Source: Pedobacter sp. FW305-3-2-15-E-R2A2
GTDB taxonomy: Bacteria > Bacteroidota > Bacteroidia > Sphingobacteriales > Sphingobacteriaceae
DNA: 64,000 bases
Assembly: GCF_038446955.1 (NCBI RefSeq)
Contig: NZ_CP151803.1
Span: 5,022,001 to 5,086,000, forward strand
Direction: 5' to 3'
Positions within the stretch are counted from its first letter, which is position 1. Every line of letters starts with the position of its first letter. Shown piece after piece: positions 9,297 through 16,733 of this stretch. Under the pieces are notes generated by a model that saw only the letters and a program-made list of their open reading frames with translations, was not told the origin of the DNA and did no database searches. A program made the translations under genes and the position numbers.

Positions 9297-10265
9297 ATGT
9301 ATACTCCTGCCCAATTACAAGAAATCATAGAAAACGCGATTCAGAACGTTCCATATCCTTCACATCCTGAGCGGCTTTATCAGCCCATCAGTTATATCAT
9401 GAGCCTGGGGGGCAAAAGAATAAGACCAGCATTGGTGCTGATGGCTGCTGATTTATTTGGGGCTGACCTTAACAAGGCCATCCCTGCAGCTTTGGCCATA
9501 GAAACCTTTCACAATTTCACGTTGATCCATGATGACATTATGGACAATGCCCCTTTGCGCAGGGGAAAACCAAGCGTACATGAAAAGTGGGGAGTAAACA
9601 ATGCCATTCTGAGCGGTGATGTGATGATGGTAGAGTCCAACAAACACCTTTCGATGCTGGATACGGCTGTCCTGAAAGACGCGCTCAATACCTTTAATGC
9701 AACCGCACAAGGCGTATGTGAAGGTCAGCAGCTCGATATGGAGTTTGAAGAACGCGATTTCGTGAGCATTGAGGAATACATCAATATGATCCGTCTGAAA
9801 ACGGCGGTATTGTTAGGTGGTGCCATGAAATTAGGTGCCCAGGTGGCAGGTGCAACGGCAGAAGAAGCAGAGCAGTTGTATCAGTTTGGAGAAAATATCG
9901 GAATTGCCTTCCAGCTTCAGGACGATATTCTGGATGTTTACGGTGATCCGGAAAAATTCGGAAAACAGGTTGGCGGAGACATCATTGCCAATAAAAAGAC
10001 TTTACTCCTGCTGAAACTAAAAGAACTTGCCGGGGATTCAGACTTACTGGAACTGGAAAGACAAAGTGTGAGTCAGGATTTTGAGGATAAAATCAGCAAT
10101 ACGACCCTATTGTATAACAAATATAACATCAGGGAACTGGCAACCACGGAAATGAAAAATTATTCTGAAAAAGCCTTTAATGCACTGAGCGCTTTAGCGG
10201 TCCCTGAAGAACGCAAAAAGGAATTGATACTGCTATCTAATCAATTGATGAATAGAGAGCACTAG
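9297..10265 (+). CDS. Polyprenyl (trans-prenyl) diphosphate synthase
   Basis: A 322-residue isoprenyl synthase that adds isopentenyl units to an allylic diphosphate. The first Asp-rich motif is DDIMD (in LIHDDIMDNAPLRRGKPSVH) and the second is DDILD (in FQLQDDILDVYGDPEKFGKQ). GGKRIRPALV near residue 35 is the substrate-binding patch. Product chain length (C15-C20 or longer) cannot be called. I use the ATG at 9297. A TTG nine bases upstream is in frame but less likely. It follows rnr by 37 nt on the same strand. Confidence 0.9.
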   Translation: MYTPAQLQEIIENAIQNVPYPSHPERLYQPISYIMSLGGKRIRPALVLMAADLFGADLNKAIPAALAIETFHNFTLIHDDIMDNAPLRRGKPSVHEKWGVNNAILSGDVMMVESNKHLSMLDTAVLKDALNTFNATAQGVCEGQQLDMEFEERDFVSIEEYINMIRLKTAVLLGGAMKLGAQVAGATAEEAEQLYQFGENIGIAFQLQDDILDVYGDPEKFGKQVGGDIIANKKTLLLLKLKELAGDSDLLELERQSVSQDFEDKISNTTLLYNKYNIRELATTEMKNYSEKAFNALSALAVPEERKKELILLSNQLMNREH

Positions 10266-10294
10266 TCGCCTTAAAATCAGTTTGAAACAACATT

Positions 10295-10337
10295 AAGCAG
10301 CTATAAGGAGAACCCATTAATCTTCTAATAGCTGCTT
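10295..10337 (+). terminator. Candidate terminator between convergent genes
   Basis: AAGCAGCTAT (10295-10304) and ATAGCTGCTT (10328-10337) are perfect 10-bp arms with a 23-nt loop. On the plus strand the right arm is followed by TACTTTTT. The right arm lies inside the end of the convergent minus-strand gene. The long loop makes this only moderately likely. Confidence 0.4.
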
Positions 10338-11279
10338 TACTTTTTCAGAGGTGAGTGGTTTCACATAAAAGTCTTTTACACACAGGAAAGACTTTGCCCT
10401 CAACCGTTCCCTTGGGTCAATCGAAGAGGAAACAATGACCACATCGATAAAGATATTGTGTTCTTCCATCATGTGCAGAAACTTCCAGCCATCAATCTCC
10501 GGCATATGAAGGTCCAGAAGGATCAGATCAGGGTTGTGTTCTTTAATGTAGCCCAATGCGATTTCCGGATCATCAAAAAGTGCAATTTTCTTATCGCTAT
10601 GGTGCTTTTTGATCAACATCTGATGGAGCCTGTTCGTGATGACATCATCATCCACCAGCACAATATGTTTATTTTCCCCTCTGTCATTTAACGCATCAAA
10701 CAAATCCGTGTTTTCCTGCTGATGCAGCATAGAGTTGAGCATTTTAATGATTTCATCCAGTTTCAATGCCTGCAGGTTGATGTCGCTCAGCAGCTGATTG
10801 ATCTTCAGGATATCGTAAGATTCCAGCGGATGATAATTGGTGATGGTAGAGAGGCTTAAAATATTGGTGATGGGAGCCCTTAACTCATGTGAGGTGAGGT
10901 GTGAATACTCGCTCAGCATTTGCATTGGACCCAGGGTATCTGTATTGTTGATCAGGGTACAAATGACCTGATCTTCCTCCCCTTCTTTTGTTAAAGGGGT
11001 GAAAATAATCTGCAGAAAAAGATCCGTTGATTTCTCTATTGCGAAGCGTTGCTCTATGCTGAAACTGTGTCCCAGGAAGCATCTGGCCAACAGGCTTTGA
11101 AAATTCTTCCTGTATTTCTGAGCAATCATTTCCACAGCAGAATCCCCAATTGCGGGACTTTTAGTAAGAAAGCCATCAAGATCATGCTGGGACTCTATCT
11201 TAAAAAATGCGAGCTTGTAATTTCTATCAATCAGGAAAAACGAACTGTTTGCGCTTTCGCACATCCTTCTAATTGGCAT
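10317..11279 (-). CDS. PAS-HisKA-REC signalling protein lacking an ATPase domain
   Basis: A 320-residue protein. Residues 1-115 resemble a PAS sensor. Residues 121-190 form a HisKA dimerisation helix pair with the H-box SHLTSHELRAPITNI (phospho-acceptor His131). Residues 205-320 form a receiver domain with the acidic trio D210-D212, phospho-acceptor D256 (LLDLHMP) and Lys307 (VKP). Only about 15 residues separate HisKA from REC, so there is no HATPase domain with N, G1 or G2 boxes. It cannot autophosphorylate alone. It may be a phosphorelay adaptor, a phosphatase or a scaffold. No partner kinase adjoins it. No signal peptide or membrane helix is visible. Confidence 0.85.
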   Translation of the reverse strand: MPIRRMCESANSSFFLIDRNYKLAFFKIESQHDLDGFLTKSPAIGDSAVEMIAQKYRKNFQSLLARCFLGHSFSIEQRFAIEKSTDLFLQIIFTPLTKEGEEDQVICTLINNTDTLGPMQMLSEYSHLTSHELRAPITNILSLSTITNYHPLESYDILKINQLLSDINLQALKLDEIIKMLNSMLHQQENTDLFDALNDRGENKHIVLVDDDVITNRLHQMLIKKHHSDKKIALFDDPEIALGYIKEHNPDLILLDLHMPEIDGWKFLHMMEEHNIFIDVVIVSSSIDPRERLRAKSFLCVKDFYVKPLTSEKVKQLLED

Positions 11280-11397
11280 GTTTGACGTCTTTTATGCCAT
11301 TAAATGAACATAAATCGGCATAAATACAATTTACCTGATATTCATTTCCTAGCTTTAGCATTAACATAATTAAACCTTATTTATTTTAAACTGATAC

Positions 11398-11425
11398 TTT
11401 GACGAACTTTATGGAGCTATAATTG
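11398..11425 (+). promoter_or_regulatory. Candidate promoter of the XRE regulator
   Basis: TTTG at 11398-11401, a 16-nt spacer and TATAATTG at 11418-11425 (7 of 8 with TAnnTTTG), about 60 nt before the ATG at 11487. The spacer is slightly short. Confidence 0.4.
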
Positions 11426-11486
11426 CCTTACATTCAAAAGAATTAACGCTCGTACTCATCACAAATCAACGAAATATATATTACTT

Positions 11487-11852
11487 ATGCAAGAAATTCT
11501 ATCAAAGAAGGATATTGGTGACAGGATAAAGGATTTACGATTAGAAAATGGCCTTTCTCAGTCATTTATAGCAGAAATACTAAATTTATCCCGAAGCAAT
11601 TACTCCCAAATAGAACTTGGAAATCAATACCCCTCCTTCCATACTTTACATAGCATTGCCAGATATTATAGCAAGAGTTATGAATGGCTTTTACATGGCA
11701 TTAGCAGAGTGCAAAATGAAGAACCGACCGTGAGGGTCGACCTGCTGATTAAAGACCTGGAAAGCACGTTAAAAAGCTTCACCAGCTCATTGGCAAAACT
11801 GGAGCAGGAATTGGTACAAATTAAGAACAAACGAACAGAAGCTACCTCATAA
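11487..11852 (+). CDS. XRE-family helix-turn-helix regulator
   Basis: A 121-residue DNA-binding protein. A Cro/CI-type HTH spans about residues 8-65 (GDRIKDLRLENGLSQSFIAEIL, then LSRSNYSQIELGNQYPS). A C-terminal helix (about 85-121) is Leu/Lys/Glu-rich and likely a coiled coil (LEQELVQIKNKR). It is a single-gene unit, divergent from the PAS-HisKA-REC gene, with a strong terminator right after the stop. Targets are unknown. Confidence 0.85.
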   Translation: MQEILSKKDIGDRIKDLRLENGLSQSFIAEILNLSRSNYSQIELGNQYPSFHTLHSIARYYSKSYEWLLHGISRVQNEEPTVRVDLLIKDLESTLKSFTSSLAKLEQELVQIKNKRTEATS

Positions 11853-11856
11853 CCAC

Positions 11857-11890
11857 AAAAAAAGGCCACAACATCAAGTCGTGGCCTTTT
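11857..11890. terminator. Bidirectional intrinsic terminator (XRE gene / rpmA)
   Basis: AAAAAGGCCAC and GTGGCCTTTT form a stem of about 10 bp around an 11-nt loop, with an A-tract before it and a T-tract after it. It sits between the convergent XRE gene and rpmA and can serve both. Confidence 0.85.
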
Positions 11891-11908
11891 CTATATTTTA
11901 ATATTTTA

Positions 11909-12334
11909 CTATTCTGCCGGAGCTGCTTCTTCAGTTGCTTCAGATTTAGTTTCTTCAGCTTTAACTGCTTTCTTTGCAGGTGCTTTTTTAGCCGGTGCAG
12001 CTTCTTCTGTAGCTGGAGCAGCAGCTTTTGCAGCTTTCGCTACAGGTGCTTTTTTCTCTGCTACTTCTTCAGTAACTACCGGTAAAGGCAAGATAGAAAC
12101 GTATGATTTGTTATCTTGTTTCTTTTTGAAGATTACGGTACCATCAACCAAAGCGAATAAAGTATGGTCTTTACCAATACCTACTCCTTTATCAGGATGA
12201 TGTTTAGTACCACGCTGACGTACCAGAATGTTTCCAGCGATAGCTACCTGACCACCAAAAATTTTAATACCTAAGCGTTTACTATGCGATTCACGTCCGT
12301 TTCTCGAACTACCGGCTCCTTTTTTGTGTGCCAT
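11909..12334 (-). CDS. rpmA: Ribosomal protein L27 with long low-complexity C-terminal tail
   Basis: Residues 1-85 are a standard L27 (MAHKKGAGSSRNGRESHSKR start, GTKHHPDKGVGIGKDHTLFAL core), a large-subunit protein whose N-terminus reaches the peptidyl-transferase centre. Residues 86-141 are an extra tail built almost only of Ala, Lys, Glu, Pro and Thr (AKKAPAKKA, ATEEAAPA), with mixed charge, like linker-histone tails. Typical L27 has 80-95 residues. The tail is in frame and ends at a normal stop just before the terminator. Second gene of the rplU-rpmA operon (59 nt gap). Confidence 0.95.
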   Translation of the reverse strand: MAHKKGAGSSRNGRESHSKRLGIKIFGGQVAIAGNILVRQRGTKHHPDKGVGIGKDHTLFALVDGTVIFKKKQDNKSYVSILPLPVVTEEVAEKKAPVAKAAKAAAPATEEAAPAKKAPAKKAVKAEETKSEATEEAAPAE

Positions 12335-12393
12335 CTTGTTTTATATTTTACAAATCACCTGATATTCCGGCAATTTTTTTGTTTAACAACTAA

Positions 12394-12705
12394 TTATAAA
12401 CTGATACCAGAGATCTGGATTTTAGTGAAGTACTGGCGGTGACCATTTTTCTTTTTGTAACCTTTTCTACGTTTCTTTTTGAAAACGATTACTTTATCAC
12501 CTTTTAAATGAGACACGATCTTAGCTGAAACAGAAGCACCTTTCAAAGTAGGAGCTCCTACTGTGATTTTACCACCATCTTCAACCAACAATACATTGTC
12601 AAATTCAATACTAGCGCCTTCATCTCCTTGCAAACGGTGTACAAAAAGGTGCTGGTCTTTTGCAACTTTGAATTGCTGTCCTGCTATATTTACTATTGCG
12701 TACAT
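12394..12705 (-). CDS. rplU: Ribosomal protein L21
   Basis: A 103-residue L21 of normal length. MYAIVNIAGQQFKVAKDQ at the start and HRQYFTKIQISGI at the end are diagnostic. The basic loop KKKRRKGYKKKNGHRQ binds 23S rRNA. First gene of the rplU-rpmA operon. Confidence 0.97.
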   Translation of the reverse strand: MYAIVNIAGQQFKVAKDQHLFVHRLQGDEGASIEFDNVLLVEDGGKITVGAPTLKGASVSAKIVSHLKGDKVIVFKKKRRKGYKKKNGHRQYFTKIQISGISL

Positions 12706-12752
12706 TGTTAAATAATTATTATTTTAAACTGTTTATTTTTTTTATCGAGGTG

Positions 12753-12760
12753 CAAATATA
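12753..12760 (-). promoter_or_regulatory. -7 element of the rplU-rpmA operon
   Basis: On the minus strand this is TATATTTG, a perfect TAnnTTTG match, 48 nt before the rplU ATG. The -33 position (20 nt upstream) reads TTATG-like sequence and is a poor TTG match. Confidence 0.6.
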
Positions 12761-12789
12761 GAATTAATTATTCTAAATCCATAACAGAT

Positions 12790-13302
12790 TTATTTTTTCT
12801 TTCCATACCTTTCTTCTGCGTCATTGATGCTCTGTGACACAAGGGTTTTCATTTGCTCTGCCAGCCCTTTTAATTTCGGGATTTCTACATAATCGGTGAG
12901 ATAGACCACCTTTTTAGATTTCCGCTTATAATTGAACTGGATTACATAACGCAATACTTTGGAAGAATCCAGGTTCGTTCCCTGATTCGCAATGACCTCC
13001 GGAAAATTCCAGAAACCAATTTCCGCCGCTTTGCTGTGTAAGTACAGCATGTCATTCGACCGCAGTTTTACATTTGTTTTGATCACCGAGTCTTTCCCGT
13101 CCACATACTGATAATCCCCTGTTTTAGAATTATAAGTGTTCTCCAGATTATTCCCTAAGCCCCATTTGAAATCAATAGATTCGAATTCTGTCGACTTAAA
13201 CGGTGCATTACGAAACATTGGCGTGTAATAAATGACACAATAGGCCAGGAATGGGACGACAATGGTTAATAATAGGAAGATTTTCTTCGCTTTGCTACTC
13301 AT
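12790..13302 (-). CDS. Hypothetical membrane-anchored protein
   Basis: 170 residues with one N-terminal membrane helix (about 8-27, FLLLTIVVPFLAYCVIYY) and a soluble, mostly beta-strand remainder that should face the periplasm. The C-terminus is charged (NDAEERYGKKK). I recognise no family. It lies 38 nt downstream of the symporter gene on the same strand, so co-transcription and an accessory role are possible but unproven. Confidence 0.7.
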   Translation of the reverse strand: MSSKAKKIFLLLTIVVPFLAYCVIYYTPMFRNAPFKSTEFESIDFKWGLGNNLENTYNSKTGDYQYVDGKDSVIKTNVKLRSNDMLYLHSKAAEIGFWNFPEVIANQGTNLDSSKVLRYVIQFNYKRKSKKVVYLTDYVEIPKLKGLAEQMKTLVSQSINDAEERYGKKK

Positions 13303-13340
13303 GTTATTTTATTGTTGTTAGTATATTATTGTTGTTAAGG

Positions 13341-14726
13341 CTAATCCAGCGGTTCGGAGAGCTCTCCCTCCCACTTGCTCACTACCGCAGTAGCGATGCT
13401 GTTTCCGATCACGTTAGTTGCTGATCTTCCCATATCCAATAAAGGATCGATCCCGATCAATAAGGCCAGACCTGCTTCCGGAATATTGAAAGAAGCGATG
13501 GTTCCTGCAATTACCACAAGGGATGCTCTTGGCACACCCGCAATTCCTTTACTCGTTAACATCAGGATCAGCAACATAGATACCTGTTGCTCAAAAGACA
13601 AATGAATGCCATAAGACTGTGCTATAAATAAGGAAGCAAATGTCATATATAACATAGAGCCATCCAGGTTAAAAGAATAACCCAGTGGCAATACAAAACT
13701 CACAATTTTCTCTTTACAGCCGAAACGTTCCAGCTGAAGCATCGTTTTTGGATAAGCAGCTTCACTGCTCGCCGTACTGAAAGCCACCAATACCGGTTCT
13801 TTCATTCTGTTCATCAGGTTAAATACCCTGCTTTTGAGGATGGTAAAACCGATAAAAATCAACAGGATCCAGAGCAATAACATACTCGAATAGAACTCCC
13901 CGATAAACAGCGCATAGGTAGACAGGACACTGAGCCCCTGTTTGGCCACAATAGCGGCCATCGCCCCAAACACCGCAAAAGGGGCAAAATTCATCACATA
14001 TCCCGTTACTTTTAAGATCACATGCGCTACGGCATCAAAGAATTTAATGATCACTTGTCCTTTTTCTCCTATCGCAGCGGTGGCTACCCCAAAGAATAAA
14101 GAGAAAACTACGATTTGCAGGATCTCATTGGTGGCCATTGCCTCCGTCATACTCTTAGGAACGATATGAGAAATGAAGTCTTTAAGTGATACTGCTACTT
14201 TATGAATCCCGGTATCGGCATTGCTCGGAGGCAAAGGCAGCTGCATCGCTTCACCAGGTTTAAAGATATTCACCATGATCATTCCCAGTACCAATGATAA
14301 AAGCGAAGCACTCATGAACCATAACATCGTTTTTCCGCCAATCCTTCCAACGGCTTTGATGTCCCCTACTTTGGCTACTCCGACTACAAGCGTAGAGAAA
14401 ACCAGAGGTGCAACGATCATTTTAATCAACCGAAGGAAGATGTCACTTAATAAGGTAAGGGGTTCTAATTTTTTCTCTCTGACCTTTTCCGCTTCTACAC
14501 GGGCCTTCTGGGCAGCGACTTTCTGAACGTTTAATTCTGCATACTGAACAACAGTGGTGTCTTTCAGGTTGTTTAATTTTACCTCTATCCCTTTAATTCT
14601 GGCCTCTGCTTTCGTAATGTCTCCATTGTAGTCTTTAAATGAATTTACATTTAAATAATACCCTAGAGCGACCCCTAATATTAAGGCAAGAAAAATAAAA
14701 AATGTTAACCTGTTGTTCTTTGACAT
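13341..14726 (-). CDS. Dicarboxylate/amino acid:cation symporter (DAACS/GltP-DctA family)
   Basis: A 461-residue secondary transporter that imports C4-dicarboxylates or acidic amino acids with H+ or Na+. The HP1 hairpin motif SSEAAYPKTM and the HP2 motif KGIAGVPRAS are clear, as are SFNLDGSMLYMT and the C-terminal DPLLDMGRSATNVIGN that carries substrate and cation ligands. Unusual is a segment of about 60 residues (30-90), rich in Lys, Glu, Ala and Val and predicted as coiled coil, between TM1 and TM2, where relatives have a short loop. Divergent from the sigma-factor gene. Confidence 0.93.
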   Translation of the reverse strand: MSKNNRLTFFIFLALILGVALGYYLNVNSFKDYNGDITKAEARIKGIEVKLNNLKDTTVVQYAELNVQKVAAQKARVEAEKVREKKLEPLTLLSDIFLRLIKMIVAPLVFSTLVVGVAKVGDIKAVGRIGGKTMLWFMSASLLSLVLGMIMVNIFKPGEAMQLPLPPSNADTGIHKVAVSLKDFISHIVPKSMTEAMATNEILQIVVFSLFFGVATAAIGEKGQVIIKFFDAVAHVILKVTGYVMNFAPFAVFGAMAAIVAKQGLSVLSTYALFIGEFYSSMLLLWILLIFIGFTILKSRVFNLMNRMKEPVLVAFSTASSEAAYPKTMLQLERFGCKEKIVSFVLPLGYSFNLDGSMLYMTFASLFIAQSYGIHLSFEQQVSMLLILMLTSKGIAGVPRASLVVIAGTIASFNIPEAGLALLIGIDPLLDMGRSATNVIGNSIATAVVSKWEGELSEPLD

Positions 14727-14876
14727 CTTAAGCTTTTAAAGTAATTGTACAGCCTGTAAAACTACAACAATTAAATTATTCTCTAAATATTATTGATAAA
14801 GGAACTAACTTTATACCTTGCATTTTGTAACAAATGGCCCCTGCCTATATCTAAACCAATAATAAAAAGACGCATA

Positions 14877-15374
14877 TTGAAAGAGAAAGACCTGTTATTT
14901 AAACAAATCTTTGACACTAACTCCAAGAAAATATTCCACCTATGCTACGGCTACACCGGGGATGAGGATTCGGCCAATGACTTGCTCCAGGAAACCTTTT
15001 TAAAGGTTTGGCAAAACCTGGACAAGTTCAGGAATAAGTCGCTGATTTCTACCTGGATTTACCGGATTGCTGTAAATACCTGCCTTACCTATTTAAGATC
15101 AGAAAAGCGACAGGCGAAAGATGAATTAACCGACAACATTATAGAAACCAGACCTGAGGAGTTTTCTGAAAAGAATGAACAGGTGGCCTTACTTTATAAG
15201 TCGATTTCTCAATTGGAAGAAAATGACCGTTTGATCATTACCATGGTACTGGATGAGCTCCCCTACCATGAGATCGCGGAGATATCAGGGATTAGCGAAG
15301 GAAACCTAAGGGTAAAAATCCACCGCATTAAATTAAAACTTACAGAATTATACAATCAGCATGCAAGAATTTGA
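14877..15374 (+). CDS. ECF-type RNA polymerase sigma factor
   Basis: About 165 residues with region 2 (FKQIFDTNSKKIFHLCYGYT, then LLQETFLKVWQNL, then STWIYRIAVNTCLTYLR) and region 4 (LPYHEIAEISGISEGNLRVKIHRIKLKL). The start is uncertain. The open frame reaches back to a TTG at 14793, but no in-frame ATG exists and a promoter-like TATACCTTG lies inside that extension. I prefer the TTG at 14877, which begins just before region 2. The next gene overlaps by 14 nt and encodes a membrane protein in the position of an anti-sigma factor. Confidence 0.85.
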   Translation: MKEKDLLFKQIFDTNSKKIFHLCYGYTGDEDSANDLLQETFLKVWQNLDKFRNKSLISTWIYRIAVNTCLTYLRSEKRQAKDELTDNIIETRPEEFSEKNEQVALLYKSISQLEENDRLIITMVLDELPYHEIAEISGISEGNLRVKIHRIKLKLTELYNQHARI

Positions 15375-15960
15375 TCATATACAATCGCTTTGGCAATCGC
15401 ATTCTGTAGAGGTGAAGATCTCTTCAGATGAAATGTTGGCACAGGCAAAAAAGGAAGTAAAGTCCATCAGCAACAGATCGATACTCAACATCGCAGGAAT
15501 GGTCACCTCCTTTATAGCCGTTGGCAGTCTGTGTCTTTTCATCGACTTTCAGTCCTGGACCACTTACGCCGGAATCCTGATTGTACTGCTGGCCATTGCC
15601 GCGCTTACCGTCATTTTAGCTCAGGGACACCGCCTGATCTCCAGGAATGATTTCACGACACATCCCAACGAATTTCTCGTGAGCCTGAAACAATACCAGC
15701 TGAGCAGATTTAGCCTTTACAATAAAATGTACTGGATCTATGCTGTTGCCCTGACACTGGGCGTTGGCTTATACCTCATCGAAGTGGTGACTTATATGGA
15801 GCTATGGGCACAGATCCTCATCGTCCTCTTCTCGTTTTTATGGATGATCTTCTGCTCCACTTTAGTGCGCAAGGCGGTAATCAAAAAAGACAGGGAAAGA
15901 ATCGCCCTGCTGATCGAAAAGTTCGAAAGACTTGGAAGTCAATTCAAAACACAATCTTAA
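15361..15960 (+). CDS. Membrane protein, probable partner of the ECF sigma factor
   Basis: 199 residues with four hydrophobic helices in two pairs (about 45-63, 67-84; 122-141, 146-166) and soluble N- and C-termini rich in charge. The gene starts inside the sigma gene (14-nt overlap, translational coupling). By position it should be an anti-sigma factor, and the cytosolic N-terminal 40 residues are the candidate sigma-binding part. I see no canonical zinc-binding HxxxCxxC motif, so this rests on context. Confidence 0.7.
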   Translation: MQEFDHIQSLWQSHSVEVKISSDEMLAQAKKEVKSISNRSILNIAGMVTSFIAVGSLCLFIDFQSWTTYAGILIVLLAIAALTVILAQGHRLISRNDFTTHPNEFLVSLKQYQLSRFSLYNKMYWIYAVALTLGVGLYLIEVVTYMELWAQILIVLFSFLWMIFCSTLVRKAVIKKDRERIALLIEKFERLGSQFKTQS

Positions 15961-15982
15961 ATCAGAAAAAACAAGTCATAAA

Positions 15983-16015
15983 AAAAGTCATCTTCCTAAT
16001 CGGAGATGACTTTTT
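15983..16015 (+). terminator. Intrinsic terminator of the sigma factor operon
   Basis: AAAAGTCATCT (15983-15993) pairs with AGATGACTTTTT (16004-16015) around a 10-nt loop, followed by a T-tract. It lies 23 nt after the stop of the membrane-protein gene. Confidence 0.85.
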
Positions 16016-16118
16016 ACTATTAACTAACCCAAATCTAATTCATCCGAACTTACAAGTGGATCATCCTGCTACAAATATACCCTCAATCATCCCCCTGCGA
16101 TAGGCGAAAATCACCAAT

Positions 16119-16568
16119 CTAGCGGTTTTCGTTGAATTTATTTACTTGTGTAACTTGCCAAAGTCCTTGCTCATTCTTTTCGATCGTCAGGAAATTACGT
16201 TGTAAAAATGTAGGGAATTTAAAATCCACACGTACCATCACCACATTGCCACTGCTCGATAAAACTTCATAATCCGAATCGCAGTTAAGGTCTGTTGGTC
16301 CCATTTTTTTATAGAAAGCCAATAATTCAGATTTGCGTTGTTTTTTTGCTGTTCTTCCATTGCAAAAGCTGACGAAGGCATCGTCACTCATCACCTGGTT
16401 AAACAGCTTCACATCCGTATGCAGATTTGCATCAATGTAAGCTCCGACTACATCAACCGGTTTACTGTTTATATTCTTCTTTGGGGGGTTTTCTTCAAAA
16501 GACTTACCGAAGGCGACAGTGCAGCCAATACACAGTATTGCCATACACATTGTTAGTTTTTTTTCCAT
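16119..16568 (-). CDS. Exported NTF2-like (lumazine-binding/SnoaL-like) protein
   Basis: 149 residues. A Sec signal peptide covers about 1-21 (MEKKLTMCMAILCIGCTVAFG). The mature part reads as an NTF2-like cone fold: VVGAYIDANLHTDVKLFNQVMSDDAFV, SELLAFYKKMG, VRVDFKFPTFLQRNFLTIEKNEQGLWQVTQVNKF. Such proteins bind small ligands; no catalytic residues can be named. Its leader shares two motifs with the leader of the ferritin-like gene at 62549 (see findings). Confidence 0.75.
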   Translation of the reverse strand: MEKKLTMCMAILCIGCTVAFGKSFEENPPKKNINSKPVDVVGAYIDANLHTDVKLFNQVMSDDAFVSFCNGRTAKKQRKSELLAFYKKMGPTDLNCDSDYEVLSSSGNVVMVRVDFKFPTFLQRNFLTIEKNEQGLWQVTQVNKFNENR

Positions 16569-16590
16569 GAGATGTTTTTTTTAAGGTGAA

Positions 16591-16644
16591 GAAGCGATCA
16601 CAAGCAATTGCGGTTTGTAAGTGGTTTGCTGATGATGGTTTCAT
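16591..16644 (-). promoter_or_regulatory. Leader motif pair shared with the ferritin-like gene
   Basis: GAAGCGATCA (16591-16600) and ATGATGGTTTCAT (16632-16644) on the plus strand; both also occur in the same order before the gene at 62549. On the coding strand the order is ATGAAACCATCAT, then TGATCGCTTC, then an A8 run 10 nt before the ATG. Function unknown. Confidence 0.45.
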
Positions 16645-16664
16645 GAGGTGTTTTTTTTATTAAA

Positions 16665-16684
16665 ATTCAGTTAAATAACTGAAT
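16665..16684 (-). terminator. Inverted repeat, possible terminator of the AraC gene
   Basis: ATTCAGTTA and TAACTGAAT are perfect 9-bp arms with a 2-nt centre, followed on the minus strand by TTTTAAT. It lies about 50 nt after the AraC stop. It could instead be an operator for the NTF2-like gene. Confidence 0.4.
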
Positions 16685-16733
16685 ATCAATATGCTAAAAA
16701 CACTTTTCCAAAGTAAAAACAGTAATAAAAAGG

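Noticed and set aside
15804..16103. Plus-strand 99-codon frame overlapping the sigma-partner gene and its terminator
   Set aside because: It runs through the terminator hairpin and has no coding character.
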